Assembly: GCF_032854445.1 (NCBI RefSeq) | Contig: NC_088300.1 | Coordinates: forward strand, 36,749,608-36,813,607 | DNA: 64,000 bases | Origin: Liolophura sinensis | Taxonomy: Eukaryota; Mollusca; Polyplacophora; Chitonida; Chitonidae | Direction: 5' to 3' | Shown here: positions 32,501 through 47,500 of the stretch, in pieces | Layout: the number at the start of each line of letters is the position of its first letter | Position numbering within the stretch: the first letter of the stretch is position 1 | The notes under the pieces: generated by a model | The model's input: only the letters and a program-made list of their open reading frames with translations | Told to the model about the DNA's origin: nothing | The model's database searches: none | Program-made: the position numbers and the translations under genes

Positions 32501-35500
32501 TTGAGGGTTTTGTTAAAGAAATATTGTTTAAAAATCAAACATCATTTAATGCTGTATTCCTCAGGATTCCTCAGGTAAGGAGTTGTACCTGGGTACTTCA
32601 TACGCTGGTGTGTTTGCCAGACACCTAGACGGCCAGCCTGCTGTCTTCTTCAAGTAAGCGCTAGTTGTTCACATATATTCTCAGCTTTTGTGTGGCTTCC
32701 ATATCATTTCTTAAATATCTTATAAAACTGAACACACCTCTCCTTCAATATCATATTATTGGGGGACATTTGTGACGATGTTTTGTTGAAGTTGTATTGA
32801 AGTGTGTTTCAATAAGGGGAGATGTGTAAATTAAAATTACTATGTCCAGGTGCGATAATCTGATCATTGTTCAAGTACACCTACTCAGTACATTTCAAAG
32901 AGGTGTTCATAATTGTTTGGTCAGAGTAATGTTAGCATAAAACAATAGACACAGATGAACATGTTTAGATCTTATTATATAGCCATTGTTTAATATCCTT
33001 CTGTTTCACAAGTGTCGTTGTTGCTGTTGTTGTTGTAGGTGGACAGAGATTGCTAATGTGTCACAGAGTAAGAAGACTCTGGAGATTGATACATCAAAAA
33101 GCTCAGTTCAGTACAGTCTGGTAAGTGGTCACCGTTCAGTCTGCATGTCTCTTGCATCAACAAATTATAACCATGTTTTGGTGTGAACACACCCATGTAA
33201 TCATGTAGCAGGATCAAATTTGATCGCTGCTCTGTTACCTTAAAGGATGGATCAGTATTTGAACACTACTCTGGTAAACTGGCGCTAGATCAAATTTGAA
33301 CAATGCTCTGTTACTCTAAAGGATGGATAAGTATTTAAACACTACTCTGGTACACTGTTGCTAGATCAAAATTTGAACACTACTCTGTTACTCGAAGGAT
33401 GGATCAAAATTTTGAACACTTCTCTGTTACTCTAAAGGATGGATAAGTATTTGAACCCTACTCTGGTACACTAGTGCTAGATCAAAATTTGAACGCTACT
33501 CTGTTACTCTAAAGGATGGATCAGTGTTCGAACACTACTCTGGTACACTGGTACTAGATCAGATTTGAACACTGCTCTGTTACTCTAAAGGGTGGATCAG
33601 TATTTGAACACTACTCTGGTACACTGGTGCTAGATCAAAATTTGAACTCTACTCTGTTACTCTGGAGGATGGATCAGAATTTTGAACACTGCTCTGGCCA
33701 GCTGGTGGTTAAACTCAAATTTGCACACTAGTTTAAAAGTGGTTAAAACTAGGTGTAATACATCCCTTTGATATGCTTATGTTTGGAGTTTAACTTACAT
33801 CAGAATACACACCTGGACTGATTGTTTGAGCACTTAAGTTGGAGACTTGAATTTCATAAACTTAAAATGTGGATAGTTTCATTACTTTCCTTCCATGATT
33901 TTTCCATACATGAATTTCATTTAAAACTAATGAAAGCACATATAATCTAAAGCAAAAAAGACATGTTGTAGCATCTTGCATTAAGGGTTTGGTGGGACAT
34001 GGAGAGAATGTGGTGTGGAAAACACGCCCTGATTTCAGGCTGGTATGGCACAGTGGGCCTGTTTTTCGTGTCCGTGCTGGGTTGTCTCCCTTAGATAGAT
34101 CTCCAAACATCTTTTCTGCGAACACAAGAATTTACTTATCATATATGTGCTAGTTGCGATCTTGCGATCACAGTGGGCCTGTTTTTCGTGTCCGTGCTGG
34201 GTTGTCTCCCTTAGATAGATCTCCAAACATCTTTTCTGCGAACACAAGAATTTACTTATCATATATGTGCTAGTTGCGATCTTGCGATCACAGTGGGCCT
34301 GTTTTTCGTGTCCGTGCTGGGTTGTCTCCCTTAGATAGATCTCCAAACATCTTTTCTGCGAACACAAGAATTTACTTATCATGTATGTGCTAGTTGCGAT
34401 CTTATTAATTTATGCACTTCATACAGGTGTGTTTTTGTGTTTCCTGTCTTAATCAGATATATTAAAATAGTTGTTGTATAATTAAAAGGAACATTATGTA
34501 TAGATAACAGGCACTTCATTTATTTGTAGTAATATTTCAGTATATATCCTAATATTGATTTGAAACTAATGGCATTTGACACGATATAAGGATCTATATT
34601 GAAATGTTTCTGTGACTACACCAGATTCATACCTAGTCTCTGATTTATTTTCAACTCGTTCATTTCACCTTCTCAGTCGGCAATTGCAGAGGTGAACGCT
34701 GAAGTATGATCGCTTTGCCCCAAAAATTGCTGAGGGGTGTGCCATTCTAACCTCAAACATTTGATCACAAAATCTTTGACTCTTGTGTTGTTAAATAAAA
34801 TTTGATGTAATTAAAGTATTATTTTAGGCATGGAAATCAGTTATCATTATGGTCTAAACGCCTCTACACTATCGGATGGGAGTTGCCAGTGGTGGTCTAA
34901 AAATAGTACAATGCTCAGTACAGGGATGAGCCAATTGAAAAATGACGTCACGTGGCGCGAGATCTCAGGAAGCGCTGTCAGAATTGGAAGTTTTAGAGGC
35001 AATGGTGGAGAAAAAGATTGTGGATGGATGTTGTATTGAATGCAAATTGTTCGAAGATGGTTCAGTCCTTTGGGTAGTGTGCAGAATTTGCCAGGGCTTT
35101 TACTCTAAGAACTTTTTACTAAATTCAGGAAACCGCGGTTCTGGTTTCACAAATTTCCATCAATTTGGTTTGAGGTACCGACGTTATCAAGAAATGTAAT
35201 GTGATTGACCTTATGTCCAAATTGTCAATTCATAGCCAAGCCGTCCTAGGGTCACAGACGACACATAGCAAAACTTCCGAGGAAACCAGTACTAGCCTAC
35301 AAGCAATGCTAAATGAAAATGTGCTGAAATTCAACATTGGTCACTGCGGGCAACTTGTGAAAAAATTTCAACTCGCGCACTTCTTGATACTGAAAGGCAG
35401 GCCCTTTAAAGATGTTGAAATCGGCAAAATTTGAGAGGGAAAAAAAATTGGAAAGTGGGTGGCTTACACACCACGAAGTCTCTATAATGACCTGGTATTT

Positions 35501-38500
35501 GGCAGAAGATCTGTAGGTGACTTTTAATTTCTGCATTGCTTGCAGATTAATAGATACTCTAACACTCATAACTCCATGCGTTTTGTGAGGTTACATGTAT
35601 GTGACATCGAGCAGACTTTAATAGTGTTTTAGCCTTTCAGTAATACTCGTTTGTGTTTGTATTTATCTTAAAAAATATTATTACTGAGGTAAGTTTATTT
35701 TTGCTGAGGAAGTATTGTTTTGCCTCAGCAGTTTTTTTTGGCTGAGGCAAAATTGTGAATTGAGAGCGCTGTATTTTATTTTATTTACTTGATTGGTGTT
35801 TTATGCTGCACCCAAGAATACAGGTATGTCTTATATACGACGGTGGCCAGCATTATGGGGTACCTAGGCTTTGTGTTCTATATCCAACAACCTATATGCT
35901 AATGAATGATTTTATTTATTTATTTATTTCATTGGTGTTTTACGCCATACTCAAGAATATTTCACTTATACAACGGCGGCCAGCATTATGGTGGGTGGAA
36001 ACTGGGCACAGCCTGGGGAAACCCACGACCATCCGCAGGTTGCTGAGAGACCTTCCCACATACTGCCATAGAGGAAGCCAGCATGAGTTGGACTTGAACT
36101 CACAGCGACTGCATTGGTGAGAGACTCCTGGGTCATTACGCTGCGCTAGAGCGCTAACCAACTGAGCCACGGAGGCCCCGCAACTAATGAATGAAGCCAT
36201 GTGGTAGTTGTGATCTAATTTTTCTTTTGATTATTTTTTCCACATAGGAAGATCCAGATACAGCAAAATACTTGTGTCACATGTGTCGCCTTCAACAGAA
36301 ATTTTACAAATCGAATAAGAATACTCTCAAGTAAGTGTCTTGTATTGTCTTGTTTGCTGCTGTCTTGTTTGCTGTTATGTGTCTGGCTAACAGAAGTTTA
36401 TGTGAATGTGCTGGGAATTGGATTAGATTATGTGCTCTTACAATTAACACACTGTTTCCACTGACAGTATTTTCACCAAGGGACATGAATGATTTTAAGA
36501 GAGTTTTCTCTAGCATTTGGTTGAAAAAATTTAGTACACCTGAATGTTTTTTTTGCCATTTTGTAAAATGATAAACTGGGTTTAAGGCATTTGTCATTTT
36601 GTTTTAAATGCAAACACTTAAGGAAAAAACAACTCCCATGCTAAGGAAAAAACTCCATCCATGAGTTAATTTACCGTTTATTTATGAGATTGTGTAGCCC
36701 TTAGCCATGAAAACGTGCTAACTAAAAAGTATGAAAAATTTTTGTACAAATCTTTGTCATGATGTTCTACTGCGGTGTATATTACTTGAGGAAAAAATTT
36801 TCTCACAGACTAACTTTCATGAAAGATAATTAACTTGAAAAAAAAAAATAGGTATCCCTGTTCTGTTGGAACATAGCCTTTGCTTTACCTACATACAGAT
36901 TGCTAACAGAAAACCTCTCATTCAGAAATCATGCTGTTAATGTGTGCAAAGCAAAGTAGACAAGTTCCAGAGTATCAACAGGCTGTTCACACTCCTCTCG
37001 TACTTTACATTATTGAAGGACATTAAACATACAAGCACATACATATATCTCTGATGCATATACCTTTATTCTGCTTTCCAAGCCTGTGTTTAATTCTTAA
37101 ATTCCTTTAAATGGCAATTTTTAATTTTACTCATGTACTGTTTTGCAATTGTCGATGTCTTGAAGAAACGTCTGGATGCTTTGTGAAGTTCTAACATTTA
37201 TATTGTGATGTTAAATGTTGCAAACCTGGCTTGTTGTTTGTTGGCCCTGAAAATTGCTGAATTGCATGTTTAGTTTCTGTTTCGTTATTTGTTTCATTTT
37301 TAGTGTGAGCATGAGTGACCTGACAAATGAGAATGAAGCTGAGCATGACATTATCCCGTAAGCTTTTGTTTTTGTTATTGTGTACAAGTAAACACTGCAT
37401 AGAAATATAACACCAGAAGCAGGAGTGTACTTTATGGTTGCCTTGTAATTGTTTAGTCTGTTGGTTTGAATGATTGACGTTCGGATGTGAATGCTTCATT
37501 TGTACAAATATTTGTGGTAAACAGGTGAAATGGTTTTAGATAACAGTCAAAGACGGTTCTGAGCGCACCCAGTGTACATTATCATATGTTTAGGACACAC
37601 CTGTATTTTAGCAACAACTAGACCAGGTTGGGGTTTTTATGTCATCAAAAGACTATTTCACATCCAGTCAAGAGTCCAGCATAAACCACACCACTGTGTC
37701 ATGTACATGTACCTGACCTGAAAAATCTTCTGGTGCAAAATCTTAACCAGACCTGGATTTGAGTACTAGCATGTGATCTTCCAGAGCAAGGACATGTTGT
37801 CTGCAGTAAGACCGACACCTACTGAAACACATGCATCAGTTACCTGCATGTGAATAATAGGTGTAACATTTGAAATCATGGAAGTGCATGCCCACTGTTT
37901 ACATGTAGATGTATATGCATGCCACAACATGTACCATTTCTCTACATATAAATATGGGCACCCCATGTTTATGTAGCAATACATGCGTCAGTATATTTTT
38001 TATGTTGTTTGCTGAAAAAATAGGAATAATGTTGTAACTTATTGATTTAGGAATATGTGTAAACTTTGAAATGATGCGTCAGGTCTATGTGTATCTAGCT
38101 GGATACATTTTCTTGTTGGTGTTAACAAGCCAGCAGTTAACTAAAAAGGGGAATGTTTGGAAGGAAAATAGAGAGAATGTGTATTCAACAACAATGTCCA
38201 GTTTGTCATTTTCTGAAACAAATTCCCGAAAAAAACGAAAAAGGAGTCACTGTCACAGTCGATGAAGGTTTGCTGATAATGATTCTTATTGGAGATATGT
38301 ACAGTTCTTAAAGCCCAGTTTCGGTTTAAATTGAGCATGAAATCTGGATTTAACACAGAAGTATCTGGGGGTGAGATGGTGAGATAAATAGGAAATTCAG
38401 TAAAGTGGCAAGACAATGGAATTCCCCCTCAGAGATATGATATTGACACACATGTCACCTATAGTGACCATAGTGTTGAAGTATTAAGGAACTGGCCAAT

Positions 38501-41500
38501 GACTCTTTATCGAATACATCATCATTTTTATGTCCTATTTTGGCAGGATGTCAACTGACGGGACTTGTCCCATTGGTTTTGATAGGGTGCTTTCTAGGAA
38601 CATACAGACACATTGGTGAAGTTTAGCAGATTTTTAGGATATTTTTACTGCTGTATTATTTAATGGAGTGTAGCCCTACTTGACAGTTTGACATTTATAT
38701 GTAATTGAGAACCCTTTAGTTCATGTACACTTTTTGCAATTCCTCAGACAGACTGTGCATAATTAAGTGTCACAGCTTATCTATTAATATAGGCATATAT
38801 GCCATAAAAAAAAAACCTGTGTTACAAGGTGATGAAAATACCCAACTTTTTTTCTCTTTACAACATTCCTCACTAAACTGCACATGTGGACTTCATTCAC
38901 ATTTCCCAATCAGTCTGTCACCCTTTGGTACTCTCACACTTAAAGTGATTAAATTCACGTCTTAATATTGTCCCTTAAGATTTACCAATATTATATATCT
39001 CATCGTTTTTTTCTGTTGCTGTTCACGCTTTTTTTGCACCTTAAAGGTGATTCCCCCTATACCCTCCTATGACTCCTCTGAACACACAAGATCACTTACT
39101 ATGATACAAGAAAGTGGCAGAGTGTTGCACCTTATAAATGATTCCCCCTATACCGTCCTATGGCTCCTCTGAACACACAAGATCACTAACGATGATACAA
39201 GAAAGTGGCAGAGTGTTGCACCTTATAAGTGATTCCCCCTATACCGTCCTATGACTCCTGAACATACAAGATCACTTACTATGATACAAGAGAGTGGCAG
39301 AGTGTTGCACCTTATAAGTGATTCCCCCTATACCCTCCTATGGCTCCTCTGAACACACAAGATCACTTACTATGATACAAGAGAGTGGCAGAGTGTTGCA
39401 CCTTATAAGTGATTCCCCCTATACCCTCCTATGGCTCCCCTGAACACACAAGATCACTTACTATGATACAAGAAAGTGGCAGAGTGTTGCACCTTATAAG
39501 TGATTCCCCCTATACCGTCCTGTGACTCCCCTGATCACACAAGATCACTTACTAAGATACAAGAAAGTGGCAGAGTGTTGCACCTTATAAGTGATTCCCC
39601 CATACCGTCCTATGGCTCCTCTGAACATACAAGATCACTTACTATGATACAAGAGAGTGGCAGAGTGTTGCACCTTATAAGTGATTCCCCCTATACCCTC
39701 CTATGGCTCCCCTGAACACACAAGATCACTTACTATGATACAAGAAAGTGGCAGAGTGTTGCACCTTATAAGTGATTCCCCCTATACCCTCCTGTGGCTC
39801 CTCTGAACACACAAGATCACTTAGGATGATACAAGAGAGTGGCAGAGTGTTGCACCTTATAAGTGATTCCCCCTGTACCCTCCTGTGACTCCCCTGAACA
39901 CACAAGATCACTTACGATGATACAAGAGAGTGGCAGAGTGTTGCACCTTACAAGTGATTCCCCCTATACCCTCCTATGGCTCCTCTGAACACACAAGATC
40001 ACTTACTATGATACACGAAAATGGCAGAGTGTTGCACCTTATAAGTGATTCCCCCTATATCCTCCTGTGACTCCCCTGAACACACAAGATCACTTACGAT
40101 GATACAAGAGAGTGGCAGAGTGTTGCACCTTATAAGTGATTCCCCCTGTACCCTCCTGTGACTCCCCTGAACATACAAGATCACTTACGATGATACAAGA
40201 AAGTGGCAGAGTGTTGCACCTTACAAGTGATTCCCCCTATACCCTCCTATGGCTCCTCTGAACACACAAGATCACTTACTATGATACACGAAAGTGGCAG
40301 AGTGTTGCACCTTATAAGTGATTCCCCCTATACCCTCCTGTGACTCCCCTGAACATACAAGATCACTTACTATGATACAAGAAAGTGGCAGAGTGTTGCA
40401 CCTTATAAGTGATTCCCCCTATACCCTCCTGTGACTCCCCTGAACATACAAGATCACTTACTATGATACAAGAAAGTGGCAGAGTGTTGCACCTTATAAG
40501 TGATTCCCCCTATACCCTCCTATGGCTCCCCTGAACATACAAGATCACTTACTATGATACAAGAAAGTGGCAGAGTGTTGCACCTTACAAGTGATTCCCC
40601 CTATACCCTCCTGTGGCTCCCCTGAACACACAAGATCACTTACGATGATACAAGAGAGTGGCAGAGTGTTGCACCTTATAAGTGATTCCCCCTATACCCT
40701 CCTGTGACTCCCCTGAACATACAAGATCATTTACTATGATACAAGAAAGTGGCAGAGTGTTGCACCTTACAAGTGATTCCCCCTATACCCTCCTGTGGCT
40801 CCTCTGAACACACAAGATCACTTACTATGATACACGAAAGTGGCAGAGTGTTGCACCTTATAAGTGATTCCCCCTATACCCTCCTGTGACTCCCCTGAAC
40901 ATACAAGATCACTTACTATGATACAAGAAAGTGGCAGAGTGTTGCACCTTATAAGTGATTCCCCCTATACCCTCCTATGGCTTCCCTGAACACACAAGAT
41001 CACTTACTATGATACAAGAAAGTGGCAGAGTGTTGCACCTTATAAGTGATTCCCCCTATACCCTCCTGTGGCTCCTCTGAACGCACAAGATCACTTACTG
41101 TGATATAAGAAAGTGGCAGAGTGTTGCACCTTATAAGTGATTCCCCCTATACCCTCCTATGGCTCCCCTGAACACACAAGATCACTTACTGTGATACAAG
41201 AAAGTGGCAGAGTGTTGCCAGCTTGTATTTGACAGCTTGGCCAACAAATTGATGTCAGAATCAATTGAATGACATGTTAATGACTATGGATAAACCATTT
41301 TCATTCTATATATTTCTGTAAAAGAGTCTTTGATTTCTTTTTACTCCTCACCTGGAACACATTTTTCAAAAAGGAATGTAATTTCATATTCGTTTTATTT
41401 ATTTATTTTCTGAAGGTTTCCGTTGGCATTAAGTTTTGACATACATTCTATAATGACTTGTGAGTCAGTGTGTCTATGGAAGTTTTTAAGCTCTGGTATG

Positions 41501-44500
41501 TAGCTGGATTAGGACTAATAAATTATAGCTCATTTGACAAGCGCATTTAAAGTGTTGCATCTAATTTAAGATTACTTTTAGGCATCTGTTTTTTTTTTTA
41601 AGAAAGCTTTTAAAATTAACAGATAATTAACAGTTGTGCAACATTTGTATTTAATTTGACAAGTGTATTTAAAGTGTTGCATCTAATTTAAGATTACTTT
41701 TAGGCATCTGTTTTTTTTTTAAGAAAGCTTTTAAAATTAACAGATAATTAACAGTTGTGCAACGTTTGTATTTAATTTTAGATGAAAGAATATATTTTTC
41801 TTTTTCTTTTTCTGAAGAATCAGGATATTACGCAGATGTATGGAATTGGATAGTAACTCCTTCAAACAAAGTAGCCCAGCTCATATATACCTCTTAATAC
41901 AGAAGCAAAATATTTCTTTGATTTCTGCGTAAAGAAGCATGTGACCAATTCTTGATATATTGATTTCTTTCCCCTTGAATGCTAAACAAGCGTGCTTGTA
42001 TGGTGTACATAAACAGGTGTGTCATAAGCACACATAGACCAGTCGGTTAAGGAACTGTGTTTAACAGCTCTGTTTATTCAGCTCTAGAGCTTTAAGGGAG
42101 GGGAAAGAAACCACTGGTAAATATCGACTTCAGCAGGCTGCCCTACAGACTTCAGACCCAACTTTTTATGTCAGCCATTTGGATGTAAAAGAATGGAAAA
42201 AAAAAAAATAAAAGATGTAGCAGTAATGGGGTATTCATTTTTATGTAACCAAGTTAAAATAAAATTAATAAGTCAGAATTAGTCATCAGGAGAGATATGT
42301 GATCTGATGTTACATGCACATCCACAATTAATGGCATCTTAGATGTGATGGGAAGATTGAACCATTGCATGTCAACTGCACGTACATGTGATCAACACAT
42401 TCTACTTCCCCTCTGTACCTCATCCACGCAGCGTGAGGCTCCCCCTCCAATAGAGCCACATCTAAGCTACAGCTGCAGTGACAGCTAAACAGGTGGTTGG
42501 TGCGTCTTATAGACAGTGTGACTTGAGATGGAGTGGTCCTGTATGTATAGAATGTGTCACAGCTGGAAATCTTCTTATGTGTGTTGGATGTAACTGGACG
42601 TGGAATAGACCGTTTTGGCTGACACAGATAAAGGGTATTTATGTGCCTCCTTTCTTTTGTTTGCTGTTTCTATATACACTTGTATCATACGTAAAGTGAT
42701 GAAATTGAAGACTTCCTGAATTTGTCATTCTCATTTGTGTCAGTAATTTGATCCTGTTCAAGCATTGTAAGTAGTAATTGTGTATTTGTTGATGAGCTAG
42801 CATTAATTTGTTTTAGTGTGCCAAGACTTTATTTGATACAAAAGAATGGGTATCATTTTTATGGCTGGATTATCCTTGAACACATTTTTAAACTATGGCA
42901 AACTATAATAAAATACAGATGTTATGTCATCACAATAAGTTAAGCATCTGAGCTACGTGACTGAATAGCCTTATGTTCACCATTGCTCACGATTTTAATG
43001 TCACCTTATTAAACGTCAGTACCGGGGCCTGTGTCGCCAAGGTGGTTAATGCGGCAGGCTCTGTCTGGTTTCCTCCCACCATAAGGCTGGTTTCAGTCAT
43101 ATAAGTGAAATATTCTTGAGTACGGCATAAAGCAGTAATCAAATAGATAATTAAACTTCAGTAATCTTTAATAATAATATTGTGTGTGTGTACATTTACA
43201 TATGCTACATGAGGTACAGTAGACATCACTTATGTTCTTCGAGAGTGGGGTGGGGGTGAGTCATCCTTAAAGGTGTATGTGTTTCAGTAACATTGACACA
43301 AAAGGTACAGGCTCAATACTAGCCTTGGACAGGCCATCTCTAGTATGACCATTTGTTGCAGATCAGTGTGGTGTGCATATCTGTTCACAACAAGTGCAAA
43401 AGTATCTTTAACTTGCCAAAGGCTGTTAGTTTTACCCCGACCCTCTGGTTTCCTCCTCCATAAAATTGATGACCATTGTATTAGTAAAAACAAGTCTTGG
43501 TGGTGAGTGTTGTGTTAAACAACAATAGATACATATTACATTTTTGGGGTTGAATGTAAAGTATTAATGAGTATGATCATTATTTGGCATTAAACCATCT
43601 GAACAGGTATAACTGGTGAGAAGTGAGACCACTCAAGGTTTCAAACCGTGTTACCAGATCTAAATCACATCCACTAATCTGAAAAAAAGGAGGGTATCTT
43701 AAATGAGGTTCCTACACAAACATCAGCAGTGAGCAAACAAATGAAGCTCTGGATGTTCTGACCTGTTTGATTGGTGGAAAAGTCTAGAAAGTAGATCATG
43801 GCTTATGTAAGTGTCGCGGAATTCCTCACAGAGTTGGCATGTGTAATGTCAAGCACACCATCACCATGCAGGGCAAACATTCATCAGGCTTCTGTGGCAA
43901 CATAATTAACTCCTGAAACTGGGCACTGGACTTGAAGAGTGAGGAATTATCAGAAAGGTAGAATCTATAAACACTTTAGGTTAACAGATTCAGGAAACAA
44001 TTGGCCCATCATTAAAAAATGTTTGTTGGGCATATAACCATGCAATCTTCCAGGAAAGAAATCTATAAACTTTTTGTTTATAAAAACATCTGAGGATGAG
44101 TTTGTTCTGTACTTATAGTTATGCGTATCTTTCATAATGAACTGAAAAAGAAAAAAAAATCACTTATTAGTTGACTGCAATGAACTTGTGTTAATTTTTT
44201 ACACTGACACACAGCATTTTGAGTGGTCAGTATAAAGACATACAAAGAGCTGGTTGGCGTATAAAATGGCACCTTTCCTTGAATTGGGGTTCACAAAGGG
44301 TCTGAGCAAATCTGATTATGCTGCCAGTGCTTAGCTCATTATGTAATTTGCTTATATTTAATCACGGGGTAACAAATACTGCATGCAGGTGAGCTGGTTG
44401 CAATCTTGTTTGTTTCTTGTATTTAAATGACGAGCAGGCATAGTTTTACCTGGATAATTAAGAACTTGTGCCAGTTCATATAGGCTTTCTACTTACTCGC

Positions 44501-47500
44501 CAAAATGCAAAGACTAGCTATAACACACATGACCAGGATCCTATGAATAATCTTCAGTACTTACTCGACGGCTTAAAACTCCACTCAAACAAGTAAATAA
44601 ATAAATAAATACTTACTCTAGCGTGTAGGTCAAAGTGCACTTATGACTCTCTAACATTGACAGTTTAAATAAGGAGTTAAATTCACTTTATGTGTACATC
44701 AGTGAAGAGTATGGACACATGACATTGTTCCCTAGACTGGAGCATTTCTATTATTATAATATGCAGCCAGAATGTGGTGATGACATTTAGGGGGAGGGGT
44801 TGTGTGTGTCGTGGGGAACTAGTAAAGGCAGCCATCTGTGGCAGTTCTTTGTGAGAAAAAGTTGTAAGCACCTTGTTTGTTTTTCCCAATTTGCTATTTA
44901 AATGATCTCCAGAATACACATCATGATCATCATGTCATCATGATGTAACACCAAATACACCTGGGGCATTTGTTTTTTGTTGTGTCGTGGGGAACTAGTA
45001 AAGGCAGCCGTCTGTGGCAGTTCTTTGTGAGAAAGAGTTGTTAGCACCTTGTTTGTTTTTCCCAATTTGCTATTTAAATGATCTCCAGAATACACATCAT
45101 GATCATCATGTCATCATGATGTAGGCCCCTAACACCAAATACACCTGGGGCATGTTCATCATTGACTGCTACATGGTATACTGTGTACTGATAAGATTTT
45201 GCGCTTAGACATGCATCTTCAGTTCATGTATCTATTCTGATCCCTGGGTGTGTGACAGGTGTGGCTGTGATCAAGGTCAGTCCGCCAGGTGATGGTAGAG
45301 GAAAGTCAATCAGCCATGTAATTACACTCTACTATAAACATCTTGAAATGGTTATGCATGAAAATATGCAAGTTATAGTTAATATGTAGTATACCTGCAT
45401 GACCATGACTGATGATATACTTAAATTACACATTAAGGCAGAAAACTTCTGTTTCAGTAAATTGGAAATATTGTGCGTGGAAAGTCTATATAATCTGTAC
45501 CGTTGTTTCTCAGAAAGAAGTTCGACAGCAATGGACGTAAATAATAATTAGCAATAGCATGTCTTATGTGGATTGGAAAAGCCCATCACAGTATAGTGAA
45601 TACAAAACAGTAGTGAATTAAACAAATTTGTGCACTTGTCATATCCATTAAGTTGGGCGGGCTTTGATGCATAAACTTCTTTGGAATGAAAACACTGTTT
45701 CTTTGAAGTATTGAATATTGAGTGAAATTTGACTGTCATGAATATTGTTTAAGTAAGAGATGAAAGATACAATCTGCTGGTTAGTTGTCTCTTTCACTTC
45801 TCAGTATTCAGTATTTATGGTATTCAGACTTTATTCTGTTTAGTATTTACACCGTAGAATTTTGCGTGAATCCTATGAAATGAGTTGTGGATTAGTAGTC
45901 ATAGTGACGAGCCATGTATGAAAGGAAGGGAATAATCAGTATTATTCAACCTTAAACATTTCTGGGGGTCTCCGTGGCTCAGTTGGTTAGCGGTCAAGCA
46001 CAGCGTAATGACCCAGGAGCCTCTCACCAATGCAGTCGCTGTGAGTTCAAGTCCAACTCATGCTGGCTTCCTCTCCGGCCGTATGTGGGAAGGTTTGCCA
46101 ACAACCTGCGGATGGCCGTGGGTTTCCCCCAGGCTCTGCTCGGTTTCCACCCACCATAATGCAGGCCGTCGTCGTATAAGTGAAATATTCTTGAGTACAG
46201 CGTAAAACACCAATCAAATAAATAAATAAATTAAACATTTTTAATATCTGTGGTGGGATTTATGATACCTGAAATTTAGGAACAGCATCGCATTGATGTG
46301 AGGCATACATGTAATAAGTTGTCGATAGTTGATATAAGAGTGTTTCAGTGCCCTTTGCATGTATCCATGCGTCACATAGGTGACAGTGTTTGTGTTTTTC
46401 TGTACATGTATCTGTTGAATGTGTAGACGTGCATATCGGTGTACAGGTCGATGTGTCTGCATACAGATAAAAATAATCAGCACTCCAAGTTTAAGTATGG
46501 ATATCTAGGTGACATTGTTCAGAAGTGATGATGACCTAGAAACATGCTAATATTCCACCCAAAAAGTCCACACAGTTTTGCAGTAAGTATTAAAAATTAA
46601 TCCAAGGGCCACCTTGACAAAACTGTGTGTATCAAATTTCTTGTGAGGTTTTTTCTTAAGTAACATTATTTGGGTTATGTGACTTGACACGAAAAGTTGC
46701 CCATAAGGCATGAAGTACTGAATTTTTTAACATTCTGAAGTTTGTATCCATGTACTACATACAGGTGTCTGGATGAAAGTTATATAGGCATAGATAGAGG
46801 TCATAGACTGGTGTGAACTGTCAGCACTGTGCATAGGAGTGCTTAAGGAACTATTTTACAGGAGTGTATTTAGAAGCCTGTTCACCCATTTGTACACATG
46901 TATGTCCATATACGTGTAGGCATAAGTCATTTGCTTGATTGGTGTCAGACTCTTGCTATCCTATTTCTTCTAAAATTTGGGACACCTGGTTTGCTCATTT
47001 TAGCCAATGTATATGTAATTCTAGCAAGAATATTGAGTTTCCTTTTTCTCACATGGTTAGACCATCTTATTAACAACATACTCATACCTTAAGTTTTCCA
47101 AAAAGCTGGTAAAGAAATGTAATATTGTACTTTCAACACTAATGTGTGTCCCAAATTTTAGAAGAATTAGGGTAAAACCCCTAATCTGGCGAACATCATC
47201 TATGATACCTTGTTTGACTAGATAAGTGATGTATATATTTACTTGTATCAAGAAACATTTAGATAATTTCAGTTCATCCATTTCATCTGCACTTTGCATT
47301 ATAACAGTACCCTTTACATTGACATGCATTTGGTAACTGGAAGCAGGCCATGGTTGCTTTGCGTGGCTAAGACACAGCCACACAAGAGCAGGTTCAGTCC
47401 CTATCTCAGGTCGCCCTACTTTGAGTGAACACCTTGATGACAGTAAGCTATTGTGTAGTCTTGCATGAAGTTAGCTGGAAACTGCTTACCTTCCACCAGA

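Noticed and set aside
38071-38264. Open frame ending SRKKRKRSHCHSR as the missing linker exon
   Set aside because: It has a basic stretch like the human linker, but the acceptor is weak, no consensus donor precedes the stop, and there is no further similarity.
39046-41216. Possible CRISPR-like array or protein-coding repeat
   Set aside because: The whole 91 bp unit is repeated without variable spacers, the host is a eukaryotic intron, and the unit length is not a multiple of three.
42478-42699. Open frame of 73 codons in the large linker intron
   Set aside because: No family similarity, no splice logic and ordinary intron composition.
44893-45121. CATCATGATCATCATG palindromes as possible protein-binding hairpins
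   Set aside because: They belong to a simple 176 bp direct duplication with no other sign of function.
45966-46040. tRNA gene suggested by A and B boxes
   Set aside because: It is the head of a SINE. It continues into the shared body and A+T tail and lacks a proper cloverleaf 3' end.
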